A DNA stretch of 64,000 nt. It comes from Pollenia angustigena (lineage: Eukaryota > Arthropoda > Insecta > Diptera > Polleniidae). The translations under genes were made by a program, and so were the position numbers. The notes beneath the pieces are model-generated. The model searched no databases and was not told where the DNA came from. It saw only the letters and a program-made list of their open reading frames with translations. Below are positions 1-11,111 of this stretch, in pieces; the stretch's first letter is position 1; every line of letters begins with the position of its first letter. The stretch is from contig OV884058.1 of assembly GCA_930367215.1 (NCBI GenBank), forward strand, positions 215,988,208-216,052,207, written 5' to 3'.

Positions 1-118
1 GACCTTTACTGAGTGCATAAGTTGCAAAAAACCTGTCTGTCCGTCACACCGACACACAATCACTCTAATGACGACATATTGCATTGCAAATTTTTGAAAT
101 TTGAAAATTTGAATTTTC

Positions 119-912
119 TCAATAAAAAAATCTGGGGTCAAAATATGACCGAACATAACATGTGTATTTTTTTTCTAACATAGTAGCAGGGTTAACAAAT
201 TGTGGTAATGTGTTATATTCCACACTACCCAAGTATTGAATTCGCTGTTTTGTAGTTTCTAAGCGACATCTTACTACACTGAGATCAGTACGGTGTCTTG
301 TATTGAAATTATGATGACCGGTTTCCAATCGGATACTGTGATATCCTATGTTATGCAATACTTTATAAACATAAATTAGTAACTGCAATCTATGAAGGCC
401 GAAAATAGGCATAATACCTTTAGCAATGTTTTTATATAAGTCCAAAGTAGGGTATGATCTGGGAAGGTTATATATCAGCTTCAATGCCTTATTTTGGAAT
501 ACTTGCAAGGATTTTATATCGGAGTTCCTTTTATGTCCATATATAAGTACAAGGTAATTCAGCTTTGTATGTCTATCGAGTTTGTTTCTCATCTTATATA
601 AATATCCAATGGCCGATGATAATTTACGTTTTTGTTGATCTATATGCGACTTCCAGGATAGGTTGTTCTGTATATGGATCCCAAGGTATTTAATGACGGA
701 AACCTCTTCTAGTTCTTTTCCATCAACAAAAATTACACAATTTTGTTCAATACGATTTGACTGCGCTTTAAACCGAATGAACTTTGTTTTAGTAGCATTC
801 AGTACCAGTTTGTTAAGCCGTGCATATTCAGATATAAACAGCGCATCTCTTTCGGCATATGTTTTTAATACTAGTTCATTCTTATATGGGTATAATAAAC
901 ATAGGTCATCAG
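119..912 (-). pseudogene. LINE-A reverse transcriptase C-terminal part
   Basis: Open for about 260 codons from the target duplication of the hAT insert down to a stop at 119. The first codons encode ADDLCLL, the second half of the YADD catalytic box; KTKFIRF and VIKYLGIHIQNNLSW follow, typical of RT motifs D/E and the thumb. The C-terminal region has the usual LINE style with W/Y-rich helices but no obvious CCHC knuckle. The remainder of the box lies at 3712-3767 on the other side of the hAT. Confidence 0.88.
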
Positions 913-1089
913 CAGGGCAAGGAAGTTCATGCACTTAAAATCGCAAAATATGCGCATAAAACATGCACTAAAAATCGTAAAATATGCAAAAATAAAAGTA
1001 AAAAATATGCATTAAAAATATATTTATTTAACCATATTTAACAAAAAAAAAACATAAATACATTTCATTCAGTTTTAAAAACTTAAAAC

Positions 1090-2330
1090 CTAGTTTAAAA
1101 AGTAGTAGTAGATAAAGATATATTTACATATATAAATAAATAAGTTTTTTTTTAAGTTATCAAATGGTAAACTCATTCTATTTGGTCTTAAAACAGTTTT
1201 AAGCATTGAAAGTGTTCGTTCGACATCAACGGATGTAACAGGTGCATATTTGAAAGTGGTCAACTCCTTTGTAGAATATTCATTGTCTACAATTTTTTCT
1301 TTACTGGAAGGTAAATTAAAAGTATTACCAATTTCTTTAACTTTTTTAAATCCGGCATTCTTTTTTAAAACTGCATAAATTTTGGCTTTTATTTTTTCGC
1401 CGATTTGACCTTCTACTTTTCTTATTTTAATGACAGCGTCATCAACGAGTTTAACCGAGATGTTCAATGATTTAAACCCCTGAAGTTCGGTTATTGTCTC
1501 GACTAGAAACCCATTGTTTGAGTGTATAAATTCTAATTGAGCCTTTATATTAGGTACATTTAAAATATTGCTTACTTTTTTATCGCGACTGCATTATTTT
1601 CGTTTAAATTATTTACCACATCTTTAAATTCTTCAAAATTTTTGGCATAATACTCAACTGCCTGCAACCAGGTACCCCATCTTGTTATACATGGTTGAAA
1701 CGCAAAGGCGACTTTAAAAACTTTCATGTATGGCATGAGCTTAGCATGTGACATGTAACATTTTTGAGTAAGATATCTTAAAAAAAAGGTTAAGTAGAGC
1801 AAAATTTTTTTTTTTTATTAAAGGATTCTAAAAGAGAAATTGAATCTTTGAAAGTTCGAGCTATTGAAGCATGATCCACCTTTTCCAACTTTGCAATATT
1901 TAACAAAAATTTGTGTTTACTCTGTTCTTCTTCTGCATTCAAGATCTTCTTCTGCATTCAAGATCCCAATTACGTAGACAACGAAACGTCCTTCAGTGTC
2001 CATTGCTTCGTCAATAGACAGCCACAAATTATGTCACTTAATTCTTTCAACAATGTCACATAGTTTTATAGTGTACAACTTGGCGATATAAGTTTTTATA
2101 AGGGTTGTTTCCGTAGGAATGGTTTCATTGTTATACCTGCAGACACCAGAGCATTATACAATTCAAAACTAAATTTGCTAGTCTTATCCCCAAAAGTTGA
2201 TTTTCTATGCGTTTCTGGCTTTGAAGGTGCTGATTTACTTGAAATTTTTAAATGAAACACCTTTTTGTAAACTTTGCAAAAAAGTACTTTTCCCTCTATT
2301 TTGAAGACTCAAAAACACACTTATTTAAAA
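1090..2330 (-). pseudogene. hAT-1 transposase relic
   Basis: Reading the minus strand from about 2330: a decayed BED-type zinc finger (FCKVYKK, then QVNQHLQSQK; second Cys lost), then LSIDEAMDTEGRFV around 2030-1990 (the RNase-H SxDExxDxEGR segment), TRWGTWLQAV around 1690-1660, and the C-terminal dimerisation block APVTSVDVERTLS around 1245-1205. This order is that of the insect hAT proteins related to CGGBP1-like genes. Several frameshifts and stops separate the blocks. The catalytic DDE histidine-rich middle part is only partly recognisable. Confidence 0.85.
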
Positions 2331-2431
2331 GATTATTTTTTGATATTTTTTCTTTTGGCATTTATTTCCTTAAAAACAATTTATTTTATTAATACTTTTT
2401 GGATTTTAGGTCATACTTCTTACACCGTTAA

Positions 2432-3064
2432 CCCTTATGTATGTGGACAGGTACCCGTGTACCTATTGCGTTTTCAAATCGAAATTTTTTATATAAGATT
2501 TAAGTCTACAATTCTACAATTTCATGAGAACTCCTAACTTTTTGTTATTATTATATTATTATTATTTGTTTATATACAATATCAGTTGGGGGGGGGGGCC
2601 TGGCATATCAATTTGCTTTTTGCACCCTTAATAGGGTGAATAGGTACCTGGGTACATGTATACGTTTTATATTAAAAATTTTTTTTTTTGGGTGTAGGAT
2701 TTTAAAAAATATATGAAAAGGGGAAAACCAGAGTAAAATTCTAATATTATACCATTAACCATCGATTTTTTGTACAATACAAGACAAAAAATTAGATTTC
2801 TCATACAATTTGCATGAAGGTACCCAGGTACCTATCCACCCTATAGAAGGTGTTTTATATTACAAATTTTTTTTTTGGGTGAAGGATTTTAAAAAATATA
2901 TGAAAAGGGGAAAACCAGAGTAAAATTCTAATATTATACCATTAACCATCGATTTTTTTTGTACAATACAAGACAAAAAATTAGATTTCTCATACAATTT
3001 GCATGAAGGTACCCAGGTACCTATCCACCCTATAGAAGGTGTTTTTTTTCCACACACATAAGGG
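2432..3064. mobile_element. TTAA-flanked MITE nested in hAT-1
   Basis: Termini CCCTTATGTATGTGG and its near-perfect inverse (CCCTTATGTGTGTGG read from the right) are each bordered by TTAA (2428-2431 and 3065-3068), as for piggyBac-type elements. There is no coding capacity. The interior holds two tandem copies of a unit of about 187 bp. Confidence 0.85.
2670..3046. repeat. Two tandem 187-bp units inside the TTAA MITE
   Basis: The segment beginning GGGTGTAGGATTTTAAAAAA at 2690 recurs at 2877 nearly unchanged, each unit ending with GGTACCCAGGTACC and CTATCCACCC. The high identity points to recent duplication. Confidence 0.9.
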
Positions 3065-3711
3065 TTAATCAAAAATATTATGTTGAGTTCTATTTTTTCT
3101 TCGCCGAACATTATTTTTATTTGCTGTTTCTTCAAGTAAAAAAAACCGCGAACAAAATGAAATGTCAAAAACTGTTTTATTGTTACTTCTACAATTATGT
3201 GCACAATTATACAAATTGTATAATTTTTGTATGTGCTACTTTTTAAAGGTGAATTTATAATAAAATGTAGGTAATTCAGTACCAAACACCAACATGTTGT
3301 TTTTGCTCCTTGAAAATTTCGAAGTTAGCAGATTTTCCCATACTATTTTGACTGTTTGACAGCTTCAGGGCTGAAACAACTATAACCAGCTGATTCACTG
3401 ACTACACCTTATAATGAATTCGCCTTGAACAGAAAGATATTTCTAAACAAAAAACTAAGAAAAGAGCAATTTTTTTTTATAAATATTACAAAATATGCCG
3501 AAAAATGTGAATTTATAGCAAAATATGACGAAAAATATGCATTTATATCAAAATATGCAAAAACATGAATTTAAAGCAAAATATGCAAAAATATGCACTA
3601 ACAAATTGATGCCATTTTACTGGAAATATTATGATTCGCAAAGATATTAACTTTAGATGGGTCTCAGAGTACCGACAACAAACATGCATTTGCATGAAGT
3701 CCCTTGCCCTG

Positions 3712-3767
3712 GTCATCAGCGTACAAAAATATTTTCCCGGTAAGTCCAAGGTTGTTGATATCATTAA
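3712..3767 (-). pseudogene. LINE-A RT sliver with the YADD box
   Basis: This 56-bp sliver between two transposons reads, on the minus strand, NDINNLGLTGKIFLYADD. It begins at the TTAA duplication of the 3768-5884 insert and ends at the 8-bp hAT duplication. It supplies exactly the residues missing between GVPQGSVLGP (6-kb segment) and DLCLLYP (0.9-kb segment), so the two inserts landed 56 bp apart without loss. Confidence 0.93.
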
Positions 3768-3912
3768 CCCATTAAGACCCTGCGTTGCGTTTTCGCAACG
3801 TTCACTTAAACCTCCCCTCAGGCATTTTGTTGTTACGTGATATTGTTATAAAGCACAGTGAAATAAAATTTAACTTAATATCTAATCGACCTGTTTTTGG
3901 ATTTGTATCATA

Positions 3913-4054
3913 GTCTGGGATCACACTATGAAAGTTTTCTTTCAGAAAGTCTAAGTTTGTGGGTGAGAGAGGAGAGAAAAAAGCATGTTCTCTTCCCCTC
4001 TCACCAATAAACTCAGACTTTCTGAAAGAAAACTTTCATAGTGTGAACCCAGAC
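3913..4054. mobile_element. Foldback MITE, about 60-bp arms
   Basis: GTCTGGGATCACACTATG at the left and CATAGTGTGAACCCAGAC at the right begin a nearly perfect inverted repeat of about 60 bp per arm around a 20-bp AT-rich loop. The transcript would form one long hairpin. There is no ORF and the duplication is not clear. Confidence 0.85.
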
Positions 4055-5460
4055 ATACATAAGTTTTTTTTATAAAAATGTTTAATTTAAATTTTGAATT
4101 TTTCCTGTTTTTTTGGGTACTTTTGGCAAAAGTTAAAAAAAATAAAGTAATATATAATATACCTATCTGAAACTTCTGAAGGAGATAGCTAACATACGAA
4201 CATTATTATTCTCTACTGAAAAATCCAATCATCGTAGACATTTGAGACTTTTTTTATGATTGTATATATCCGTGATGCGAAAACGCAACACTGGGCCTAA
4301 ACGATATACAAATTACATACAATTTTTAAATACAAACATATTTATACAATCACTTGCTATTTAAAACAGCATAATAAAAACATATATGTATGTTAATTAT
4401 AAGTTGTTGTTATTTATGTGTTTTGAAATTTTCGATAATTTTTTCACCTTTTTCAAACTAATTTCCAATTTTTAAAATGCAGGATATTTCGCAGAAGGTA
4501 AATTCTCTATGACAATTCCTTTTTTTTTTCTTATGCCCAAAGAGTGTTATTTTCCTAAAGGAAAGCAAACTTACACCAAAGTAGTCCCGTGATAGGTCTT
4601 TGATGATAAGATAAGAAATATCACTTTAACATGGGGTTTTCATTGGTCAATTGACACTATTTGACCAATCTAACATCCATTCTCAATGAAAGTGTTTAGT
4701 GTTAGTTATAACAATGTTAGACTATTTCGATACAATGTAGTATTATGTCAATAAAACAAGTCCCCAGAACTAGATTTAAGAATCAAATTTGAGAAAGTCC
4801 CAAAAAAAAGTGTCACACCATCGGTGAAGAATGTACTGTAATTCATTAGTTTTTAACCTTTTTGTTCTTAATATACCAGTTAGATGATAAGTTCTCCTTG
4901 TTCTATTTTCACAAATCCCAGGACCAAACTGTTGGAACAATCGACACAAATTTCCCCCAGGGTTCTTCAATAGGTACAATAAGAGAAAATCGAACAATTA
5001 ATGTGAAACTATCCTCTCCCAGGATATTAAAGAAAAACCAGTAAGAGTGCTATATTCGGCTATGGCAAATATTTGATACCATCCACTGACAGCTAGGATA
5101 TTTCAGGAGTGGGCATTATATTGGACCTGTGGTAAATTATGAACCGATCTTTACGAAAGTTGACAGTGTCATTTCTAGTCATTATAAAACTGTGACAGAA
5201 CAAAATTTATTACAATAGCATTATTTGTTATGGTGTTATACTACTAAAGTGTTTTTCGAGAATGGGCTTTATATGGGGCCTATGGTAAATAATGGACAAA
5301 TCAATTACAACCGTGAGAAATGCACCCAAAGTGCTTTGGAACATATCATAATTGAATTAAAAATGAAATGTATATGAATATATTTTTTAATTTTTGTTTT
5401 TTTCTAAAGACGTGAATAAAAAATTTTAATTTAAAATGTTTGCAAATGCGCTTAATTTTT

Positions 5461-5723
5461 ATATCGAGCCCTAACCGCGAAAATAACGTAAGCGACATGA
5501 TTTTCAATTTTTTTTTTTATATAAATTACTTTATTGGCAACAGTTGCATCATCTCCTAAAATGTCATGGTCACATAAGGTACCGTTACGATTTTATAGCA
5601 AAAACAATTTTAATGTAAGCGACAAATTTCATACAAAATTGATATGAAATAAAATAAAAAAGCTCTCTCCTGTAAAATTTGATTTTTGGCGCTTACGTTA
5701 TTTTCGCGGTTAGGGGTCGATAT
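5461..5723. mobile_element. MITE with 34-bp inverted ends (ATATCGA...CCCTAACCGCG)
   Basis: ATATCGAGCCCTAACCGCG and the inverse of TCGATAT-ending sequence on the right match over about 34 bp with one mismatch. TA dinucleotides at both edges would suit a Tc1/mariner-type target. The end resembles that of the MITE at 50062-50443 (ATATCGTTACCTAAAACG). Confidence 0.8.
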
Positions 5724-5884
5724 CGTTAAGGCCCAACGTTGCGCTTTCGCAACGGGGGTTATCTGGGCTCCCACGTATCCGATTTGCCCAAAATTTGTTT
5801 TCTTTCTTATTTAGGTATAAACAATAAAATTTTAAAAGTTTCGTCATTATAACTCAACGGGATCATGGCTCGGGCCTTAATTGG

Positions 5885-6900
5885 TTAAGGTATAATTTGA
5901 ATAACAACGGTCCCAAAACACTACCTTGAGGCACACCACACACAACATCTTGTATTGAACTTTGACTTGTATTTATTTTAACATATTGTTTTCTGTTTTC
6001 GAGGTAGCTCTTAAATAACTCCAACTCTTGGCCACGAATACCATAAAAAGGTAACTTTTCACATGAAATGACATGGTCTACAAGATCAAATGCTTTTGAA
6101 AAATCGTAAAAAATACCTCCAACACCAGAAAACCCTCTGTCTAGTCCATCGCACACATAATTCACGACATTGATTACTGCTTCCTCGGTACCACAGCCTT
6201 TTTTAAGCCCGAATTGATTTTCATACAACATATTATTATCTTCCAAGTACGTGGATAGCTGTGTGAATAATATTTTTTCGTATATTTTGTCAAGAGTACA
6301 CAGTAAAGCTACAGGTCTGTATTGTTGAAACAAGTTTGCATTTGGTACCTTTGGTATAGGAACAATTTTGTGATTTTTTAAAGAATCAGGATATATAGAA
6401 GTGTTTATAATGTTATTAAAAATGTTTACGAAACATGGACTCAATTCTTCAACGCATTCAATGAAAACTATTGGCAATATGTCATCACTTCCAGCTATAT
6501 CATACATTTCTTTTGCTGTAGTATTTTTGAATTTGAACGTACGGTTGTGATATTGAAGTGTTCGAAGTGAATTACAGTTCTCGTTTTGATATACTTCAAT
6601 TTGCCGCCTGAGGTCCGAAACCGAATCCAAGAAATATTTATTAAGAGCCTCTGCTTTTATCTCATCACTTATAATGTGCTCGCCTTCCTCATTTTTTAAC
6701 AATATCTCTGATTTAACATTTTTTCCAATTATCTTATTCAGAAATTTCCAACATTTTTTCGGCTGTAGCTTGAATTCTCTTAAATTGTCCTCATAGTAGT
6801 TTTTTAGTGATTCCTTGCATGCGTTTTTAATTATTTCGCTGATTCTTTTTAACTTGGCCTCTGTGTCAGGGTTCCTTCGCTTTCTTCTAGTTTTGAGCAA
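5885..6900 (-). pseudogene. LINE-A reverse transcriptase, fingers and palm
   Basis: About 338 codons are open. A basic N-terminal linker (residues 1-60) leads to the RT core: PIPKVPNANLFQQYRPVALL near 181-200, KIYEKI near 205-210, YDFSKAFDLVDH at 265-276 (catalytic Asp), YGIRG near 286-290 and GVPQGSVLGPLL at 322-333. The frame runs into the TTAA element at 5884, where it picks up an unrelated stop. RT polymerises DNA at the nicked target during target-primed reverse transcription. Confidence 0.93.
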
Positions 6901-7019
6901 TGTGCTTTGTTTTCAATGAGCTTTTACAGATTTCCATTGATCCATGGAGTTATTTCATACTTAATTAGTTTTTTTCTTCTTGACTCAATTGTAGAACACC
7001 TTACTGCATTTGATATACG

Positions 7020-7600
7020 CTACAATACTTCTGTTATGTCAGACAAAACATCGCCGTTGAGGTTTAAACTATCTAAATTTTGACGTAACCGTTCCTTAAC
7101 ACAATCATGTTGTCGTTTTATTTCAATAAAATCACAGCTATCCCTGCTCAAATTTAGCCTGCAGGAAATAAGATTATGGTCTGTAAGATTACATTCAACA
7201 GAATCTATATGTATACCGATTTGCAAATTGCTATATACATTGTCTATTGAACTACCGCTGCAGGGACGAGGAATCATACTATGGCAGTTTATATATCCAT
7301 AACAGTTAAGTAAACGCAGTAACTCCTGTGATACGTTGTCTAAAATATTCAGATTCGAATTTTCTACAAAAATGCATGGCATCAGGCCGAATCGCAAAAG
7401 TAAAGCTTCGAAATAGTCCAAGAATATAGTACGCTACATTTTTGCGAACGATAAAACGAAACGATCTTTAAAGCTTTGCCTCTGATGTTTTTGGACACTA
7501 TCGACAATACAATTGTATCAATAAAATCCCTGCTTTCACACACATCAACATTAAAACGTAACCCTACTAGCATTTGGAAGATTGCTTTATCAAAAATCAC
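7020..7600 (-). pseudogene. LINE-A endonuclease, C-terminal half
   Basis: Two overlapping frames on the minus strand (7600-7382 and 7421-7020) carry the middle and end of an APE-type endonuclease: RDFIDTIVLSIVSKNIRGKA and IVSFYRS, then CSGSSIDNVYSN and LTDHNLISC, the conserved DH pair at the active site. A frameshift near 7400-7440 separates them. It nicks target DNA to prime reverse transcription in intact relatives. Confidence 0.85.
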
Positions 7601-7605
7601 CTAAC

Positions 7606-8212
7606 TACCCAGCAAAAACTTACAATGCAAAGTAATGAGTTAAAAAGCTAATATAACGACTCTTCACTACTTATACATTGGCATTTTAACTCATTATTTT
7701 AACACGGTGATGTCATTGGAGGCAAGTACTTACCTCCCTCGCTTACAAATAGGGAGTTAAAAAGTTATTACTCCGATGTCACCAAAATTACAACTAACAT
7801 TGAATGACTTTAAAAAAAAATTATTTGTTACTTTTTTTTTATTATTTTTTTTTCTATTTTTTCTTATTTTATTTTACTTTATTTTTTTTCTATTTTTTCT
7901 TATTTTATTTTACTTTGTTTTATTTTTTATTTTGTCTCGATCCGCCAACCTCGGTGCTGATAGACTAGCTCACTACCAGCTAGTCTACCGGGGCAGTGTA
8001 GTTTTTGTATAAAAAAAACGTTGTTTTACTCAATTAAGAGCGTAAATATGAGATTAAATTATTGTAGGCAACTACTTACCACCCTCGCTTACAAATAGGG
8101 AGTTAAATAAGTCATTACCAAACTACTTCTATGTAATGAAGATGGTATGTAGTAGTCATTGAAAAGTAAGTTGTTCAGTAATGGCATGTCATTACCAAGT
8201 TTTTGCTGGGTA
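7606..8212. mobile_element. TA-flanked MITE (CCCAGCAAAAACTT ends) with tRNA-like module
   Basis: CCCAGCAAAAACTT at the left and AAGTTTTTGCTGGG at the right form perfect 14-bp inverted ends, bordered by TA on both sides. The middle (about 7930-8070) holds a T/A-rich tract and a hairpin module (GACTAGCTC...GAGCTAGTC type) shared in inverse orientation with 59.7-60.1 kb. It lies within the gap in the LINE-A endonuclease gene. Confidence 0.85.
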
Positions 8213-9677
8213 AGTCTACCTCGAGTACTTTTGACGATTAAAAACTGATTAATCACTTGCGCGCTTGAAAAAAGATTCGAAAATTATTCGTTCTTATGCT
8301 TTAAAAGTAATTTATTGAAAAGGCAATAACAAAACATACAGCAATCGAAAATGAATCATACAGCTGTTTGAAATATGACTGTTTTGACTTTAAAACTTAT
8401 ATAAATTGATTGAAATATTATTCATAAATCTGCCAAATGGAAAATAATTGTTTTCTTTAAACTTAATATTTTTTCTAATTTTATCGCATCTACGCCATTG
8501 TAGAGCATTGCACATATAAAATAAATAAAAAACCGCCTAGTGTGAAAGCTCAAGCAAGACTTTTGGGTATAGTTACGGTCTCAAGAGTGCACGTAGGGTG
8601 GAGATCAAAAGAGAAAAGAGCACGATGCAGTAGTTTTGCCGCGGTCTATTTTAAAGTAAATTATTTATATACATATTTATTTCTCATATAATAAAACGTA
8701 AGTCTATTTTCTTTATCAATTTTTTATTTTTATTAACAAACTTATTATATTTTTATGTGCGGTTGCTTGCAAATTGTCCATTAAACTAATCGAAAAACGT
8801 TCAACAACTGCCGGAAATAAAATTAATACAGCAAATATCCTTTTCATTGACGACAAGTTAAATATAATCATCCCTATTATATATGTTGTTGTCAATGTCG
8901 ATGTTAATATTACATTGTTGTTACATCAAGTCGACGACTACATCACTTTGGCGTTAATTTGGTATTTTCTAAGAATTTGTTAGTTTGGCATTTGGTAAAA
9001 TTTAGTGGAATAATTCAAACATTAAATTTTAGCAATTACTAATACAAATTTTGTTCATGACTTCTTTTAAATTTGCATTTTTTATTTAAAACGTATTTAA
9101 TAAATATATATTTACTTTTTTACTAAAATTTCTTTAACTTTCATTTGAGTCGTTGCAATACTTTCTATTAACTAAAAGAGAGTCAATTCTAATCAACGCC
9201 ACACAGAGGGGTATTTTGCCAATCTGGCCGGACAATCCTGTTTTTTAGTTTATATTGCTTCTTAAAAATTATAGATCGAGGGGCAGATCTATGAAATTTG
9301 GCAGAAATATGGTCATAGCCTAGTAGAGCTCGTAAATCATTCGCAAACGATTAGAATTAGGACTGAAAAATGAGTCGAAAAAGACTCTTAGACGATCAGA
9401 AATACGACTAAAAAATGAGTCGAAAAAGACTCGAAAACAATCAGAAATACGACTAAAAAATGACTCGAAAAAGACTCGCAAGTCATTAAAAATATGAGTC
9501 ATAAATGATTCGAAATTGATCAGAAAAGCGGGTAATAAAAGACTCCTCAAGAAGAGTCCATGGTAGGGTACCATTTTCTCCCGAGAAAACAATCATTTAT
9601 GATCAGAAAATGAGCTCATATATGCCTATTTTAATCGCGCAGAGGAGTTATAAATGACTCGAATATGATCAATTTTT
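8213..9677. other. Unclassified insert in LINE-A with a minisatellite
   Basis: This stretch separates the two endonuclease halves of LINE-A, so it must contain inserted DNA, but I see no clear inverted ends, LTRs or protein. At about 9350-9560 there is a degenerate tandem of roughly 57 bp rich in GAGTCGAAAAAGACTC, which accounts for a repetitive antisense reading frame. Confidence 0.5.
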
Positions 9678-10124
9678 TCATAAAATGCTTGCAGGGAAGC
9701 CTTCATTCATATATACTGTTGTACCGCCATAACCGTCTTTTCTGCAACAGTGTACAGCTTTATATCCGGGAATATTGTATAGATCTGTAAGCTCTTGTCT
9801 AAACCATGTTTCTTGAACGCAAATAATACTGGGTAAGATTGGAAAATTTGATATTAAACCGCGAAAACTATTAAATTTATTTATCGACGAAATACTTCTG
9901 CTATTAACTGACAATATATTAAACTTGTTTTTATTTAAATTCATTAAATGAGATTCAAAGAACATGAAGTTATTAAAGTATTGGTTAGTAATAAAATTCA
10001 TAAAAGAAGAAAAATAAAAAAGAGATTTCAAAAGATTCAATAAAAGCGACAAAATAGTGTGTTTGCTGTTAATTATTTGACGGTAATAAATATTCTGCAC
10101 CCCGTTCCACATCACTGTCGTCAC
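9678..10124 (-). pseudogene. LINE-A endonuclease, N-terminal half
   Basis: From about 9950 the frame reads NILSVNSRSI, then IICVQETWF (the QETW block of APE-type endonucleases), IPGYKAVHCCRKDGYGG and VYMNEGFPASIL, where it is cut. The best start is the Met of MNLNKNKFN near 9940, since the upstream 60 residues look non-coding. Family role: sequence-tolerant nicking of target DNA. Confidence 0.85.
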
Positions 10125-10287
10125 CAGAATCTACATGAACAAATTGCTTGCTTCTACGGCTTCTATTTGTTGTTGCTTCCAAGAGAAGTTCATCTACTTC
10201 TTCGGCACATCGTATTAACTTTGGCTTTGATAATTCGCTTCTCTTTGTAAAAACACGTCCGCCATGCGCATATACTCTACGGTCCAA
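10069..10287 (-). pseudogene. Possible tail of LINE-A ORF1
   Basis: A 72-codon frame lies immediately upstream of the endonuclease frame on the same strand. It is basic then acidic (KRSELSKPKLIR, then DSGDDSDVERG). Position and charge suit the end of a LINE nucleic-acid-binding ORF1, but there is no diagnostic motif. Confidence 0.4.
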
Positions 10288-10290
10288 CTG

Positions 10291-10880
10291 TATTCAACGT
10301 TCGGGCATGATTAAGCAGTGCAAGTGTCTCTCTACTGAGGAAATCATTCACTCATTTATTCATTTTTATTGTTGTTAATTTTAACAAAGTGTCTCATCGA
10401 GTGGTTTATTGTTGTTATTATTGTTAATGTTAACAAAGCGTCTCATCGAGTGGACAATGACTACTTGAATGCAAAAGTATAAGAATCTGTTCCTTTTAAA
10501 TTTACACAGTTGTGTTATATTGCGTGAGCAACAAAAAATGCAAACAAAGCACTTTCAATAAAAAACGATCACATGCAAAAATCAAATGTGTACGAAACGA
10601 TGTAAAAATTACTAACGTTGAACTTTGTTTTGCAGGCAAACAGTGAATGTAAATTTGAACATATGAATAAATCAAGAAAAATAGTGATTTTGCAGTTCTC
10701 TGATTTCAGTTGCTAAATAGGGGATTTTGTGGCAACTTATTATTTCTGTTTGCTGTGTAATTTTTTGCAAAAATAAAAAAATTAATTTTTAGATATAACC
10801 AGGGAAACCATAGTAAGCAATTGCATGTTTTTCCTTGTGCGACCAATGAAGGCAGAAACTATATATTTATCGGTTTTAGA
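10291..10880. other. Intergenic AT-rich DNA, no gene seen
   Basis: Only a short direct repeat stands out: TTAACAAAGTGTCTCATCGA near 10380 recurs near 10432 with one change. No ORF or element end is recognisable. Confidence 0.6.
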
Positions 10881-10884
10881 GCTT

Positions 10885-11040
10885 TTTATGAATATTGGCA
10901 TCGATTTGTTAGTGCATATTTTTGCATATTTTACAGTTAGCAAATTTCATAATTTCATAATTTAGTTAAAAAAGCATTTTTGCAGCATATTTTTAAGTTT
11001 ATACTGCATATTTTGACTTTTTGATGCCTACTTTAGTACA
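10885..11040. repeat. End fragment of a hAT-1-type element
   Basis: TTGTTAGTGCATATTTTTGC, preceded by TGGCATC, matches the inverse of 3570-3625 in hAT-1, and further GCATATTTT words follow. This is a detached subterminal region of the same hAT family. Confidence 0.75.
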
Positions 11041-11111
11041 TGTTAATTTTTTTTAAAGCTTGCAAAAGCAGTCGCAGCAAATAAAAAAAAAATTATTTTT
11101 CGAAATTCTGC

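Larger units (their letters stand above)
913..3711 (-). mobile_element. hAT DNA transposon inserted in the LINE-A catalytic box (hAT-1)
   Basis: Inverted termini CAGGGCAAGG and CCTTGCCCTG, extending inward to CATGCA, are flanked by the identical 8-bp duplication GTCATCAG at 905-912 and 3712-3719, diagnostic of hAT. Both ends carry clusters of the subterminal word AAAATATGC (about 945-1010 and 3480-3600), likely transposase binding sites. It contains a decayed transposase on the minus strand (1090-2330), a nested TTAA MITE (2432-3064), and near 3415-3427 the right end TGAATTCGCCTTG of another small hAT MITE family seen at 52, 61.1 and 61.7 kb. Confidence 0.95.
3768..5884. mobile_element. TTAA-target (piggyBac-like) element in LINE-A
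   Basis: Ends CCCATTAAGACCC and, from the right, CCAATTAAGGCCC are flanked by TTAA at 3764-3767 and 5885-5888. A subterminal hairpin of the form GTTGCG-TTTT-CGCAAC lies just inside the left end (3784-3803) and recurs at 4268-4290 and 5737-5755, so the interior may contain more than one related end. No transposase is visible; foldback 3913-4054 and MITE 5461-5723 are nested within. Superfamily is inferred from TTAA and the stem-loop ends. Confidence 0.8.
119..10290 (-). mobile_element. LINE-A, non-LTR retrotransposon split by later insertions
   Basis: Minus-strand pieces at 10287-9678, 7600-5885, 3767-3712 and 912-119 line up in order as endonuclease start, endonuclease end plus RT fingers/palm, the YADD box, and RT thumb/C-terminus of a single APE-type LINE. 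The joins at 3767/5885 and 912/3712 fall at exact TTAA and GTCATCAG target duplications, so the gaps are insertions and not deletions. Protein style (DFSKAFD, GVPQGSVLGP, YADD, then a VIKYLG-type block) is that of the Jockey/CR1 group; I cannot fix the clade. Frameshifts and the inserts make it non-functional. Confidence 0.9.

Noticed and set aside
8400..9250. Possible LTR in the unclassified insert of LINE-A
   Set aside because: No matching second LTR, no TG...CA ends with a duplication, and no primer-binding site could be identified.
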